Origin: JABJAG01 sp965222215
GTDB lineage: Bacteria; Pseudomonadota; Alphaproteobacteria; UBA6615
Assembly: GCA_965222215.1 (NCBI GenBank)
Contig: OZ244931.1
Span: forward strand, 2,170,001-2,234,000
Direction: 5' to 3'
DNA length: 64,000 nucleotides
Position 1 is the first letter of the stretch. The number at the start of each line of letters is the position of its first letter. Positions 1 to 9,203 of this stretch are shown here, in pieces. Under the pieces are notes generated by a model. It was not told where the DNA came from. It did not search any database and saw only the letters and a program-made list of their open reading frames with translations. The translations under genes and the position numbers were made by a program.

Positions 1-695
1 ACATCGGACTGGCGACGGTCACCTACCTGTTCGAGGGCGAGATCATGCATCGCGACAGTCTGGGGTACGAACAGCCGATCCGTCCGGGCGACGTCAACTG
101 GATGTCCGCCGGGCGCGGCATCGTTCACTCCGAGCGCACCCGTGACGAAATCCGCGACACCGAACGGGAGATGTTCGGCATCCAGTCCTGGGTCGCGCTG
201 CCGAAGGACAGGGAAGACAGCGACCCGCACTTCAGCCATCACCCGGCCGACACCCTGCCGGAAGTCGAGAGCAACGGCGTCCACATGCGCATGATCGCCG
301 GCACGGCCTACGGCATGGACTCACCGGTCGAGACCGCGTCGCCGATGTTCTACATCGATGCGAATCTCAGCCCCGGCGCGTCACTGGATATGACCGAGGA
401 CCATCCCGAACGCGCGGTCTACATCGTTCAGGGCAACGTCGAGATCGACGGCCAGGTCTATGGCGAAAACTCCATGCTCGTCCTTGCCGAAGACGCCTCG
501 GTGACCCTCGACGCGGCCGATACCGCGCGCGTCATGCTGCTCGGCGGCGACCCGATGGACGGCGAGCGCCTGATCTGGTGGAACTTCGTCGCCAGCTCGC
601 AGGCGCGCATCGACAAGGCCAAGGACGACTGGAAAAACGGCCGCTTCGACGGGATCGAGGGCGACGACGAGTTCATCCCCCTGCCCGAGGACTGA
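1..695 (+). CDS. Pirin family protein, 5' truncated by window edge
   Basis: The reading frame is open from the first bases of the window, so the start lies outside. The visible part begins with IGLATVTYLFEGEIMHRDSL, a hallmark of the pirin N-terminal cupin, followed by GDVNWMSAGRGIVHSER, which carries one of the family's metal-site histidines. The C-terminal cupin occupies roughly the second half. Pirins are iron-binding bicupins; some act as quercetinases and others as redox-sensing co-regulators, and the sequence does not decide between these. The stop lies 7 nt before pdxA, so the two are probably co-transcribed. Family membership is secure; function is not. Confidence 0.9.
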   Translation, partial: IGLATVTYLFEGEIMHRDSLGYEQPIRPGDVNWMSAGRGIVHSERTRDEIRDTEREMFGIQSWVALPKDREDSDPHFSHHPADTLPEVESNGVHMRMIAGTAYGMDSPVETASPMFYIDANLSPGASLDMTEDHPERAVYIVQGNVEIDGQVYGENSMLVLAEDASVTLDAADTARVMLLGGDPMDGERLIWWNFVASSQARIDKAKDDWKNGRFDGIEGDDEFIPLPED

Positions 696-702
696 TCGCG
701 GC

Positions 703-1659
703 ATGTCCGCCCCCATTGCGATCACGATGGGCGATCCTGCCGGGGTCGGTCCGGAGGTCACCTGCAAGGCACTCGCCGAGCTCGGCGACCCGGGCAACGC
801 CGGAATTCGGATAATCGGCGCGCGCGCGATCCTCGAACGGGCGAACGAACTCTGCGACACCGGGCTGGCCTTTGGCGACGGCGGCATCCCGGTCGACGAC
901 CTGCGCACCGACGGCGTCGAGGACGCACCGGCGGGCGAGGTCTCGGCGGCTGCGGGCGAAGCGGCGTACCGCTATATCGTCCGCGCCGCCGAACTCGCAC
1001 AATCGGGCGAGATCGGCTGCATCGTGACGGCACCAATCAACAAGGCCGCGCTTCACGCCGCCGGCCACAAGTTCGACGGGCACACGGGCCTGCTGAGCCA
1101 CCTGGCGGGCGGCATCAAGCCCAACATGCTGTTGACGTCGCCCACCCTGTCGACGATCCACGTCTCCGCGCACGTCTCGCTGGAGGAAGCGATCCGGCGC
1201 TGCACAAAGGAACGGGTGCTGGAAGTCATAAAGGCGGGCGACACCCACTTCCGCCGCGTCGGGGTTGCATCGCCGCGCATCGCCGTTGCCGCACTCAATC
1301 CGCACGCGGGCGAAGGCGGCATGTTCGGCACCCAGGACGACGACGAGGTCGCGCCCGCTGTCGAGGCGGCGCGCGCCGAGGGCATCAACGTGGTGGGCCC
1401 GCTGTCCGGCGACACCGTGTTCGCCCGCGCACACAAAGGCGAATTCGACCTCGTGGTCGCCCAGTACCACGACCAGGGCCACGCCACGGTGAAGCTCATC
1501 GCCTTCGACACGGCCGTCAACGTGACGGTCGGCCTGCCCTTCGACCGCTGCTCGGTCGACCACGGCACGGCGTTCGATATCGCCTGGACCGGCACCGCCG
1601 ACCACACGAACATGCTGGCCGCCATCGAGTACGGACGACGGCTGGCGGCGGCCAAATAG
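703..1659 (+). CDS. pdxA: 4-hydroxythreonine-4-phosphate dehydrogenase
   Basis: The product has 318 residues, close to the family norm. It opens with the typical APIAITMGDPAGVGPE and contains TAPINKAALH, GHTGLLSH, NPHAGEGGMFG and QYHDQGH. By my count His157, His201 and His256 are the three metal ligands, with the spacing expected for PdxA. The enzyme oxidises 4-phosphohydroxy-threonine in pyridoxal phosphate synthesis. The usual neighbours surA and ksgA are absent. The gene follows a pirin and faces a catabolic operon, so a PdxA2-like catabolic paralogue is possible. Confidence 0.92.
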   Translation: MSAPIAITMGDPAGVGPEVTCKALAELGDPGNAGIRIIGARAILERANELCDTGLAFGDGGIPVDDLRTDGVEDAPAGEVSAAAGEAAYRYIVRAAELAQSGEIGCIVTAPINKAALHAAGHKFDGHTGLLSHLAGGIKPNMLLTSPTLSTIHVSAHVSLEEAIRRCTKERVLEVIKAGDTHFRRVGVASPRIAVAALNPHAGEGGMFGTQDDDEVAPAVEAARAEGINVVGPLSGDTVFARAHKGEFDLVVAQYHDQGHATVKLIAFDTAVNVTVGLPFDRCSVDHGTAFDIAWTGTADHTNMLAAIEYGRRLAAAK

Positions 1660-1669
1660 CGTCCGCCGT

Positions 1670-3172
1670 TCAGCCCTGCCCACCCACGAACCTATTCACC
1701 AAGTACCTCTCGCTCGCGAAGCCCGCGCAGAACGGGCCGACATGGGTGGCGAGTGCCTCCATCTTCGGACGCGCCGCATCGCGGGCCGGCTGCTGGCGGG
1801 CGACCGCGGCCTCGACGTCGGCGCGGAGCTTATCCATGTCCACGGTCGTGACCCTGCCGTCGGCGACCACTATCTTTCCGTCGATCATGACGTCGCGCAC
1901 GCCGCCGCTGTTTTCGGCGAAGACGACCTGGTTTACCGGCTCGTTCAGCGGCACATAGGTAACGCTGGCGAGGTCCAGCATCACGATGTCGGCCTTGTAG
2001 CCGGGTGCGATGCGGCCGATCTTTCCCTCCCAGCCGAGTGCCTTCGCGCCCGCCTCGGTCGCCATTTCCAGCGCCTGGGCGCTTTCGAGCCATTGTTCGT
2101 AGTCCGGCCCCTGCACCCGCGAGAGCGTGCAGGCGAGCCGCGTCGCCTCGAACATGTTGAGCGCGTCGGAACAGGTGCAGGTGTCGGTGCCGATGGCGAC
2201 ATTCACGCCAGCTTCGCGCATGGCGACCGTGGCCGCGACGCCGGAGCCGAGGCGCAGATTGCTCATCGGGTTATGGGACACCGACACCCCCCGGTCGGCG
2301 AGCAGTTTCATGTCGTCGCCGGTCAGCCAGATCGCATGGGCCGCGACGAGGTTGGGCGCCAGCACGTCGAGGCTGTCGAGGTATCCGGTAAGGGTCTTGC
2401 CGTAGAGCTTCTGGCTCGCCAGCGCCTGGACCTTCGATTCCGCAAGATGGGTCTGCATCAGCGCACCGTATTCCTGGGCGAGATCTCGGCAGGCGTGCCA
2501 GAACGCCTCGTCGCAGTGGTGCGGGATGGTCGGCCCAAGCGCGAGCTTCACCCGCTCCGGGTCGTGGGGCCAGTTGTGGAGTGCGTCCCGGCAGACCGCG
2601 AGGGACGCCTCGTCCGGTCCGGGGCTCATGCCATCGACCAGATCGCGGGCATCGTCGGGGAGCGCGTCGTAGAGACCGGGAATGGCCCGCCAGAGCGCCC
2701 GCGTCGACATCATCGGCGCGACGACCGCGCGCATCCCGACATCCATATAGGCCTGCCCCGCCGCCTCCAGCCCGTCGCGGGTCGGCGCCGGCCCCTCGGC
2801 GAACATATCGAGGCAGGCGGTGCAGCCGCCGAGCACCATCTCGCAAGCCGCGAGCTTCGCGGCGAGGTACTTGTCTTCATGGGTGAAGCCGGCACCATTG
2901 TAGGGGTGGGCGTTGAGCAGGAGTTCCAGGGTCCAGCGGTCGCCCATGCCCTTGGCGAGGGTCGAGTTCCCATGGGTGTGGCCGTTGACCAGTCCCGGCA
3001 GCATGAGGCGGTCGTCCGCATTCACCGGAATCGCGTCATCCGGCGCGGCCAGGCCGGGCGAGCCGATTTCCACTATCGCGTTTCCGCTGATGAGAATGTC
3101 CGCCGGATCGGCGGATCGGCTCGAGATATCGAGCAAACGCCCGCCGCGGATTATCTGCGTCTGTTCCGGCAT
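1670..3172 (-). CDS. Amidohydrolase of the cytosine deaminase/TRZ-ATZ type
   Basis: The protein has 500 residues and an amidohydrolase fold. The first metal pair is LVNGHTHGNS (His65, His67). Later come THLAESK, AHAIWLT and the aspartate in IGTDTCTCSDALNM. This order matches TRZ/ATZ-type deaminases and dechlorinases (8-oxoguanine, S-adenosylhomocysteine and triazine hydrolases); the substrate cannot be read from the sequence. It is the last gene of a minus-strand operon with an LLM monooxygenase, an amidase and an alpha/beta hydrolase, 72 nt after the LLM stop. The C-terminal 100 residues carry the small beta-sandwich (ADIVMLDL, VMIDGKIVV). Confidence 0.9.
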   Translation of the reverse strand: MPEQTQIIRGGRLLDISSRSADPADILISGNAIVEIGSPGLAAPDDAIPVNADDRLMLPGLVNGHTHGNSTLAKGMGDRWTLELLLNAHPYNGAGFTHEDKYLAAKLAACEMVLGGCTACLDMFAEGPAPTRDGLEAAGQAYMDVGMRAVVAPMMSTRALWRAIPGLYDALPDDARDLVDGMSPGPDEASLAVCRDALHNWPHDPERVKLALGPTIPHHCDEAFWHACRDLAQEYGALMQTHLAESKVQALASQKLYGKTLTGYLDSLDVLAPNLVAAHAIWLTGDDMKLLADRGVSVSHNPMSNLRLGSGVAATVAMREAGVNVAIGTDTCTCSDALNMFEATRLACTLSRVQGPDYEQWLESAQALEMATEAGAKALGWEGKIGRIAPGYKADIVMLDLASVTYVPLNEPVNQVVFAENSGGVRDVMIDGKIVVADGRVTTVDMDKLRADVEAAVARQQPARDAARPKMEALATHVGPFCAGFASERYLVNRFVGGQG

Positions 3173-3244
3173 AACCGAAGCTCCCTGAATTCAAAGAAAA
3201 CCAGGCAGCCATCCTAGCGCAACTTACCTTGAACGCTTGCGCGC

Positions 3245-4267
3245 CTATCGCCATCCCAACGCCGGGGCGACATGGGTGAGGATCGATTCGATCACATGCG
3301 CGTTGTAGTCGACGCCCAACTGGTTCGGCACGGTCAGCAGAAGCGTATCCGCCTCGGCGATGGCCTCGTCCTGCGCCAGTTCCTTCACCAGCACGTCCGG
3401 CTCGCCCGCGTAGCTGCGACCGAAAATCGACCGCACGTTGCCATGGAGCATCCCGATCTGGTCGTGGCTGTCCCCGCCCCGCCCGAAGTAGGCACGGTCC
3501 ATGTCGTTCATGAGTGCAAAGATACTGCGGCTGACCGAGGTGCGCGGCTCACGGTCATGGCCTGCCTCTTTCCACGCTTCGCGGTAGGCGCGGATCTGCG
3601 CGGCCTGCTGAATGTGGAACGGCTCGCCGGTCTCGTCCGTCTTGAGGGTGGAACTCTGCAGGTTCATGCCCAGCTGCGCCGCCCAGATCGCCGTGGCGTT
3701 CGAAGCCGCCCCCCACCAGATACGGTCGCGCAGCCCTTCGGAATGGGGCTCGATGCGCAACATTCCCGGCGGGTTCGGAAACATCGGGTTGGGGTCCGGC
3801 TGTGCAAACCCCTCACCCCTGATGACCTCCAGAAAGACTTGCGTGTGTCGCCGCGCCATGTCGGCATGGTCTTCGTCTTCCGCGGGCGCATAGCCGAAGT
3901 AGCGCCACCCCTCCGTCACCTGCTCACCCGAACCGCGGCTGATCCCGAGTTGCAATCGTCCGCCCGCGATAAGGTCGGCGGCGCCCGCATCCTCAGCCAT
4001 GTAGAGCGGATTTTCGTAGCGCATGTCGATCACGCCGGTCCCGATCTCGATCTTGCTGGTTTTCGCCCCGACGGCGGCCAGCAGCGGGAACGGCGACGCC
4101 AGCTGGCGGGCAAAGTGGTGCACCCGGTAATAGGCGCCATCCGCGCCAAGTTCTTCCGCGGCAACAGCAAGATCAATGGACTGGAGCAGGGCGTCAGACG
4201 CGGACTGCACCTGCGACCCGTGGCCCGCAGACCAGTGCCCGAAGTTAAGAAAACCGATTTTCTTCAT
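3245..4267 (-). CDS. LLM-class flavin-dependent monooxygenase
   Basis: This 340-residue bacterial-luciferase-like protein begins with KKIGFLNFGHWS and contains AAEELGADGAYYRVHH, IEIGTGVIDMRYENPLYMAE and LQLGISRGSGEQV, typical of class C flavin-dependent (FMNH2) oxidoreductases. Such enzymes oxidise a substrate with reduced flavin supplied by a separate reductase; no reductase is visible nearby. The start lies 1 nt after the amidase stop, so the two are translationally linked. The context of hydrolases and an amidase points to a catabolic oxygenation step. The substrate is unknown. Confidence 0.9.
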   Translation of the reverse strand: MKKIGFLNFGHWSAGHGSQVQSASDALLQSIDLAVAAEELGADGAYYRVHHFARQLASPFPLLAAVGAKTSKIEIGTGVIDMRYENPLYMAEDAGAADLIAGGRLQLGISRGSGEQVTEGWRYFGYAPAEDEDHADMARRHTQVFLEVIRGEGFAQPDPNPMFPNPPGMLRIEPHSEGLRDRIWWGAASNATAIWAAQLGMNLQSSTLKTDETGEPFHIQQAAQIRAYREAWKEAGHDREPRTSVSRSIFALMNDMDRAYFGRGGDSHDQIGMLHGNVRSIFGRSYAGEPDVLVKELAQDEAIAEADTLLLTVPNQLGVDYNAHVIESILTHVAPALGWR

Positions 4268-4268
4268 T

Positions 4269-5693
4269 TCAAACCTTTTTCGCGGGCTTCGGGTCGATGG
4301 GCGTCATCGTCCCGAGGTCCAGAACCTGTTCGAGTTGTGCCGCAAACGACAGCAATTTCGCTTCTTGATACGGCGGCGCCACGAGCTGCAGGCCGACCGG
4401 CAAACCGTCGTCGGTAAAACCGCACGGGATGGAGATCGCCGGGCAGCCGGTGAGCGTGATCGCGTAGGTGATATAGATCCAGTCGACGTAGTTGTCGAAG
4501 CGATGGCCGTCCACATCTTCCACATAGCGAACATCGACGTCGAACGGCGGCACGATGGCGGCCGGCAGCGCAAGCAGATCGTAATCCGCGAACCAGTCGA
4601 CCACCCGGCGGCAAAGCTGTGTCCGGGCAATTGCCGCGCGGCCGATTTCCTCGGCGCTGAGCCCCATGCCCTTTTCTATCTGCCAGACCATCTCGGGTTT
4701 GAGCTTGTCGCGGTGGTTGTCCAGCAGCGGCGCGGCAATCGTCGCGAACAGGGCTGCGCGCAGGGTCTGGAACATCTCCATCGCGCCGCTGAAATCGGGA
4801 CAACCGTCATCGACGACCGCGCCCGCGTCGGCGAACCGGCCCGCCGCCGCCTGGCATATTCGCGCCACCTCGCGATCCACGGGGCCGATCGCGAGGTTCG
4901 GCGTATAGCCGACACGCGCGGGGGCCATGGGGGCCCGCGCCGCATCCAGAAAAGGCGTGGACGGCGCTTCGAGGGACTTCGGATCGTTCGGGTGCCGTCC
5001 GGATTGCGCGTCGAGCATGAGCGCCACGTCCGCCACGCTCCGCCCGACGGGGCCTTCGACCACCAGGCTCTGGAAAATGTCCTGCCACATCAGGCCCGCG
5101 CCATGGGCCACGCGCCCGACCGAGGGGCGCAGCCCGACGACCGAACAGAAACTCGCCGGCGTGCGCAGCGATCCGCCGAGGTCGTTGCCGGTCGCCAGCC
5201 ACGACATACCCGTCGCCACCGATACCGCCGAGCCGCCTGACGACCCGCCGCAGGTCATGGCCGTGTTCCAGGGGTTGCGGGTCTTGCCGAACACCTCGTT
5301 GAACGTGTTGGCGCCGGACCCGAATTCCGGCGTGTTCGCCTTGCCCAGCACAATCGCGCCACGCTTCTTCAGGGTCTCGACCATCACCTCGTCACGCACG
5401 GGAACGTTGTCCGCATAGATGGGCGAGCCGAACGTCGTGCGCACGCCCGCCACCTCGTTCAGGTCCTTCACCACAATCGGGAGGCCTGCCAGCGGGGTGC
5501 CGGTGTCGGCGGCCCGTGCCGCATCGCGCGCTTCGTCGAGGCAGGTGGTCACCACCGCGTTCACGGGTGCGTTCACCGCCTCGATCCGGGCCGCCGCCGC
5601 ATCCACCAGTTCAACTGGCGACACATCGCCGGACTTCAACAACCCGACCGCCTCAACGGCATCGAGCGCAATCAGTTCGTCATGAGCGGACAC
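4269..5693 (-). CDS. Amidase (amidase signature family)
   Basis: The 474-residue protein has a complete amidase-signature Ser-cisSer-Lys triad. By my count this is Lys76 in PIVVKDLNE, Ser151 in CGGSSGGSA and Ser175 in DLGGSLRTPAS, with family spacing. It hydrolyses a carboxamide; the family ranges from GatA to aryl- and fatty-amide hydrolases. No gatB or gatC is nearby, so a catabolic amidase is favoured over the tRNA enzyme. It sits 6 nt after the alpha/beta hydrolase and 1 nt before the LLM gene, the middle of a tightly spaced operon. Confidence 0.92.
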   Translation of the reverse strand: MSAHDELIALDAVEAVGLLKSGDVSPVELVDAAAARIEAVNAPVNAVVTTCLDEARDAARAADTGTPLAGLPIVVKDLNEVAGVRTTFGSPIYADNVPVRDEVMVETLKKRGAIVLGKANTPEFGSGANTFNEVFGKTRNPWNTAMTCGGSSGGSAVSVATGMSWLATGNDLGGSLRTPASFCSVVGLRPSVGRVAHGAGLMWQDIFQSLVVEGPVGRSVADVALMLDAQSGRHPNDPKSLEAPSTPFLDAARAPMAPARVGYTPNLAIGPVDREVARICQAAAGRFADAGAVVDDGCPDFSGAMEMFQTLRAALFATIAAPLLDNHRDKLKPEMVWQIEKGMGLSAEEIGRAAIARTQLCRRVVDWFADYDLLALPAAIVPPFDVDVRYVEDVDGHRFDNYVDWIYITYAITLTGCPAISIPCGFTDDGLPVGLQLVAPPYQEAKLLSFAAQLEQVLDLGTMTPIDPKPAKKV

Positions 5694-5699
5694 GGACGG

Positions 5700-6968
5700 T
5701 CAGTCTTCCCGAATGCCCGCCGGCCCCAGCTGGGCGTCGGACAGGCCCCGGGGCTTGCCGACCCGTTCGGGAAGGTGAAATCCGCCCTCCATCTGGTCGA
5801 CATAGGGTCCGACGCCGCCACGTTCCGGCACGAGGATTTCACGCTGGTGGTCGTCGGCGATCTTCCCGGCGAACACGTCGTTGATCCAGTCCGCGAGATA
5901 GCCATAGAAATCAATGCCGCCGAAGTTCGGGCGATTGCGCGGGTTGTGGAAATCGTTCTCGATCACCCACAGCTCTTTCGGTGCGGGCACCTTCTCGTAG
6001 ATCGGCAGTACCGTATCCAGCGGGGCCAGCGGGTCGTATTCGCCGGTCACCTGCAGGGCCGGGCACTTCACCTGCCCCGCCACATCGTCCAGCACCATTT
6101 TGGAGGCGAACTCGTCGAATTCGTCCTCGTCGTGGATGCCGGCCATGTACATGAAGACCTGCTTGAAGCGAGGCGAAGCCTGCTCGAAGATCGCGGTCTT
6201 CGGGCCGTAGCACGCCGCCGCCGTGGCAACCGCCTTCACCCGGTCGTCGAGCGCGGCCAGCCGCATGCCCCAGTACGATCCCATCGAGAAGCCCGACACC
6301 GCGATCCGGTCGGGGTCGACCTCGGGCCGATCGCACAGGTAATCGATCGCGGCAGAGCCCGCGCGCTCGTAATTGTCGAGCGTGACGCGGATCTTGCGGA
6401 TATTGCTCGTGCCCTGTCCCGGCCCGTCGAGATGCAGGCAGTTCAGCCCGCGGTTGACGAAGGGGTGATTCAGCGCGTCGACGAAGGCTTCCTTGGTCAT
6501 ATCCATGCCCGGGCAGAACACCACGGTCGGCGCCTTCTCCGCGCCCGGCACCATGTGCAGCACGCCCTGGATATAGTTGCCCTCGAACGGGATCTCGACC
6601 CGCTCGATCGGGTGGCTGGCGTACTGCATCACCTTGTCAAAGCACTTCAGCAGCATGTCGTGCAGGTAGATCTTTTCCGGGTTGTCGTCCTCGAAGATCG
6701 TGTGCTGCGCTTCGCGGTAATGTTCGCTGGCGACCCAGAACAGCTCGGCGGCCGTCTCGGTGTGACCGGCCTTCTCCGCCGCTTCGGCGATAGCGACGAC
6801 ATGGCGGGCGTGTTTGTCCACGACGCGATGGATCTGTGCGTAGGACTTCACCTCCGGCGGCACGACCCGGTTGTCGTAGGCGAAGTTCTGGACCCGGCCC
6901 GTCGTCTTGACGATCCAGTCCAGCATCCATTGCTGATTATCGCGGCGGCGTTCGGTTGGCTTGCTCAT
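5700..6968 (-). CDS. Alpha/beta hydrolase resembling C-C bond hydrolases of the DHPON type
   Basis: I place the start at the ATG at 6968 (MSKPTERRRDNQQ), which has GGGAAAC just upstream; an in-frame ATG 18 codons further up gives a poorly formed N-terminus. The resulting 422-residue protein has a helical N-terminal segment and then an alpha/beta hydrolase domain with the nucleophile elbow GFSMGS, an acid in GEYDPLAPLD and a histidine in ENDFHNPRNR. The large helical N-terminus and this motif set recall the FrsA/2,6-dihydropseudooxynicotine hydrolase group. It is the first gene of the operon running down to 1670. The substrate is inferred only as an amide- or ketone-bearing xenobiotic or N-heterocycle. 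Confidence 0.85.
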   Translation of the reverse strand: MSKPTERRRDNQQWMLDWIVKTTGRVQNFAYDNRVVPPEVKSYAQIHRVVDKHARHVVAIAEAAEKAGHTETAAELFWVASEHYREAQHTIFEDDNPEKIYLHDMLLKCFDKVMQYASHPIERVEIPFEGNYIQGVLHMVPGAEKAPTVVFCPGMDMTKEAFVDALNHPFVNRGLNCLHLDGPGQGTSNIRKIRVTLDNYERAGSAAIDYLCDRPEVDPDRIAVSGFSMGSYWGMRLAALDDRVKAVATAAACYGPKTAIFEQASPRFKQVFMYMAGIHDEDEFDEFASKMVLDDVAGQVKCPALQVTGEYDPLAPLDTVLPIYEKVPAPKELWVIENDFHNPRNRPNFGGIDFYGYLADWINDVFAGKIADDHQREILVPERGGVGPYVDQMEGGFHLPERVGKPRGLSDAQLGPAGIRED

Positions 6969-7271
6969 GTGTTTCCCGTGGTTGCCCGGATCATTCGATG
7001 TGTGCAGTCCGGCTTTCCCCATCTATACAAAGGCCGAGACAAGCGGAAAAGCGGCAGCGTCGCATTTATCAATGCGGGCACCCAGACGCTTCGCGTGTCG
7101 ACCATCACATGGCCCCGCACCGTCAACAGCTTGGCGAACGGCATGCCGGCACAAGCGTTATCAGGTTTCCGGACGCACGACGTCGGGCGCCGTTCCGGCC
7201 ATCTATTTCGATATTCGGTCGCAAACGCTTATAGAGGGAGGCTCGATCTCCGTTTCCGGTCCGCCCGTCCG
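6969..7271. other. Divergent intergenic region, no gene seen
   Basis: This stretch of about 300 bp separates the divergent alpha/beta hydrolase and MFS genes. Frames open across it are continuations of antisense shadows and have no coding character. It should hold the promoters of both flanking operons. A possible -10 (TTATAG near 7230) precedes the GAGGGAGG-like ribosome site region of the MFS gene, but no convincing -35 was found. Confidence 0.5.
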
Positions 7272-8471
7272 ATGTCCACCTCCGCCCAGAGCAACCTCAA
7301 GCTGATCGTCATGCTGGCGTTGATCGCCGGGCTCGCGCCGATCGCGATCCATGTGATCCTGCCGGTACTGCCGGTCATCGAACGCACTTTCGCGGCGAGC
7401 AATGCCGTGACCCAGCTCACGCTGACACTGGGGGTCGTGGCGATGGGGATCTCCACCATCGGCTACGGCCCCGCGGCCGACCGCTTCGGGCGGAAGCCCG
7501 TCCTGCTGTTCGGTCTTGTCTTGTTCGTTGGCGGCAGCGCGCTGTGCGTCTGGTCACCCAACATCACGGTGCTGATCGTCGGCCGGGTGATACAGGCCGT
7601 CGGCGGCGTCGCCGGGATGGTGGTCAGCCGGGCGATGATCCGCGACATGTTCTCGCGCGAAGAATCCGCGCGGGTGATCGGGCAGGTCATGTCGATCGTG
7701 ATCCTGGCCCCTATCGTCGCGCCGGTGATCGGCGGCTTCATCGTGGAATTTGCAGGCTGGCGCTTCGTGTTCGTCCTTGCCGTCATCATGGGCGCGGTAT
7801 CGCTGGTCGTGGCCGTTCCCGGCATACGCGAAACCCACACCGCCGATACAAGCTCGAACCTCTGGTCGCAGATGACGCGCGCCTTCCCGGAGCTTCTGCG
7901 GACCCCGGCGTTCCTCGGCTATGCCGGATATGCGGGCTGCGGCATGGGCATGTTCATGGTTGTCGCGGGCGGCATCCCCTTCGTCATGGTCGAGGTCTTC
8001 GGTGCGTCCCCCTCGATGTTCGGTCTCTATTTCCTGCTGATGACCGGAAGCTTCCTTGCCGGAACCGTGATCAATTCGCGTCTTACAGAGCGCATCGGCC
8101 TCGACCGGATGGTTCGCTGGGGAAGCAGCGGCGCGGCGGTTTTCTCGATTTCGATCCCGGTGCTTCTCATTGCCGGGTTCGTGACGCCCTGGGCGATTTT
8201 CGTGCCCGGCGCATTCATGGGCTTTTGCCACGGCCTCGCCATGCCGAACGCACAGGCCGGGGCGGTCAGTGTCAATCCGCGCATCGCGGGATCGGCCTCC
8301 GGACTGGTGATCTTCCTGCAGATGATGATCGGGGCGGGTTTCGGCCAGGCTGCGGGGATGCTGCCCCACAACAGCGCCGTTCCAGTCGCGGTTTTGATCG
8401 CTTGCGCCGGTGTCGGCGGATTTGTGCTCTATAATGCCGCGATGCTCTTCAACCGGAAGGCTCCCGAATGA
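7272..8471 (+). CDS. MFS multidrug exporter, Bcr/CflA type
   Basis: The start is the ATG at 7272 (MSTSAQSNLKLIVML), giving 399 residues and about 12 hydrophobic segments. The same frame stays open far upstream, but that part lies antisense to the alpha/beta hydrolase and is not protein-like. The cytoplasmic loop between helices 2 and 3 reads GYGPAADRFGRKP, the MFS motif A. PVLPVIERTF in helix 1 and GRVIQAVGG fit the drug:proton antiporter-1 Bcr/CflA subfamily. Its stop overlaps the start of the ankyrin gene (ATGA), so the two are coupled. Confidence 0.9.
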   Translation: MSTSAQSNLKLIVMLALIAGLAPIAIHVILPVLPVIERTFAASNAVTQLTLTLGVVAMGISTIGYGPAADRFGRKPVLLFGLVLFVGGSALCVWSPNITVLIVGRVIQAVGGVAGMVVSRAMIRDMFSREESARVIGQVMSIVILAPIVAPVIGGFIVEFAGWRFVFVLAVIMGAVSLVVAVPGIRETHTADTSSNLWSQMTRAFPELLRTPAFLGYAGYAGCGMGMFMVVAGGIPFVMVEVFGASPSMFGLYFLLMTGSFLAGTVINSRLTERIGLDRMVRWGSSGAAVFSISIPVLLIAGFVTPWAIFVPGAFMGFCHGLAMPNAQAGAVSVNPRIAGSASGLVIFLQMMIGAGFGQAAGMLPHNSAVPVAVLIACAGVGGFVLYNAAMLFNRKAPE

Positions 8472-9154
8472 GAAGGTTCGTCGTGGCACTCGCCACCCTG
8501 TTCCTGGCGACCGCACCGCTTCTGGCACAGGTTCCGCCGAGCGCCGTGGAGATCGCCCAGTACAAGGATTTGCACGCCGCCGCGGCGGCGGGCGACACCT
8601 CGAAAATCAAGTCACTTGTATCTGCCGGTGCTGACCCGAATGCGCGTGACGGCCGGGGCCGGACACCGCTGATGGTCGCTGCACATCTGAGCCACGACGA
8701 CGCTGCGCGCGCGCTGATCGATGCCGGCGCGGACGTGAACGCGCTGGACAAGGATCGCTACGACGCCATTACGATCGCCGCCGTGGCCGACGACCCGGAG
8801 ATGGTGCGCCTTGTGCTGGAAGGTGGCGGCGACCCGGGCCTCGTCACAAGCCGCTACGACGGCACCGCGCTCATCGCCGCCGCGCATCTCGGTCATGACG
8901 AAGTCGTGCGGCGCCTGATCGACGCTGGCGCGCCGCTGGACCATGTGAACAACCTCAACTGGACGGCGCTCATCGAATCCATCGTGCTGGGCAACGGGGG
9001 ACCGCGTCACGTGGCGACCCTGCGCGCGCTGGTCGAGGCCGGCGCAGACGTGAACATTGCCGACGGACGCGGCGTCTCGCCTCTGGCTCTCGCGCAGCAA
9101 CGCGGATACACCGAAATGGTTGAAATCCTGAAAGCGCATGGTGCCAAACCTTGA
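8468..9154 (+). CDS. Secreted ankyrin-repeat protein
   Basis: The 228-residue protein starts within the stop of the MFS gene. Residues 1-21 (MRRFVVALATLFLATAPLLA) form a clear Sec signal peptide. About six ankyrin units follow, with repeated signatures such as GADPNARDGRGRTPLM, GADVNALDKDRYDA and GADVNIADGRGVSPL. It should therefore be a periplasmic protein-binding scaffold. Bacterial ankyrin proteins of this kind have been linked to oxidative stress defence (AnkB next to catalase), but nothing here identifies the partner. Translational coupling to an exporter is the only functional hint. Confidence 0.88.
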   Translation: MRRFVVALATLFLATAPLLAQVPPSAVEIAQYKDLHAAAAAGDTSKIKSLVSAGADPNARDGRGRTPLMVAAHLSHDDAARALIDAGADVNALDKDRYDAITIAAVADDPEMVRLVLEGGGDPGLVTSRYDGTALIAAAHLGHDEVVRRLIDAGAPLDHVNNLNWTALIESIVLGNGGPRHVATLRALVEAGADVNIADGRGVSPLALAQQRGYTEMVEILKAHGAKP

Positions 9155-9203
9155 CCTGCCGGCCTGCCGACGCAGTTCATGACAGTTCACATGGGGGGAA
9201 GAC

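Noticed and set aside
5682..7271. Long plus-strand frame joined to the MFS transporter, giving 929 codons
   Set aside because: The first 530 codons are antisense to the alpha/beta hydrolase and have no protein-like pattern; the transporter starts at 7272.
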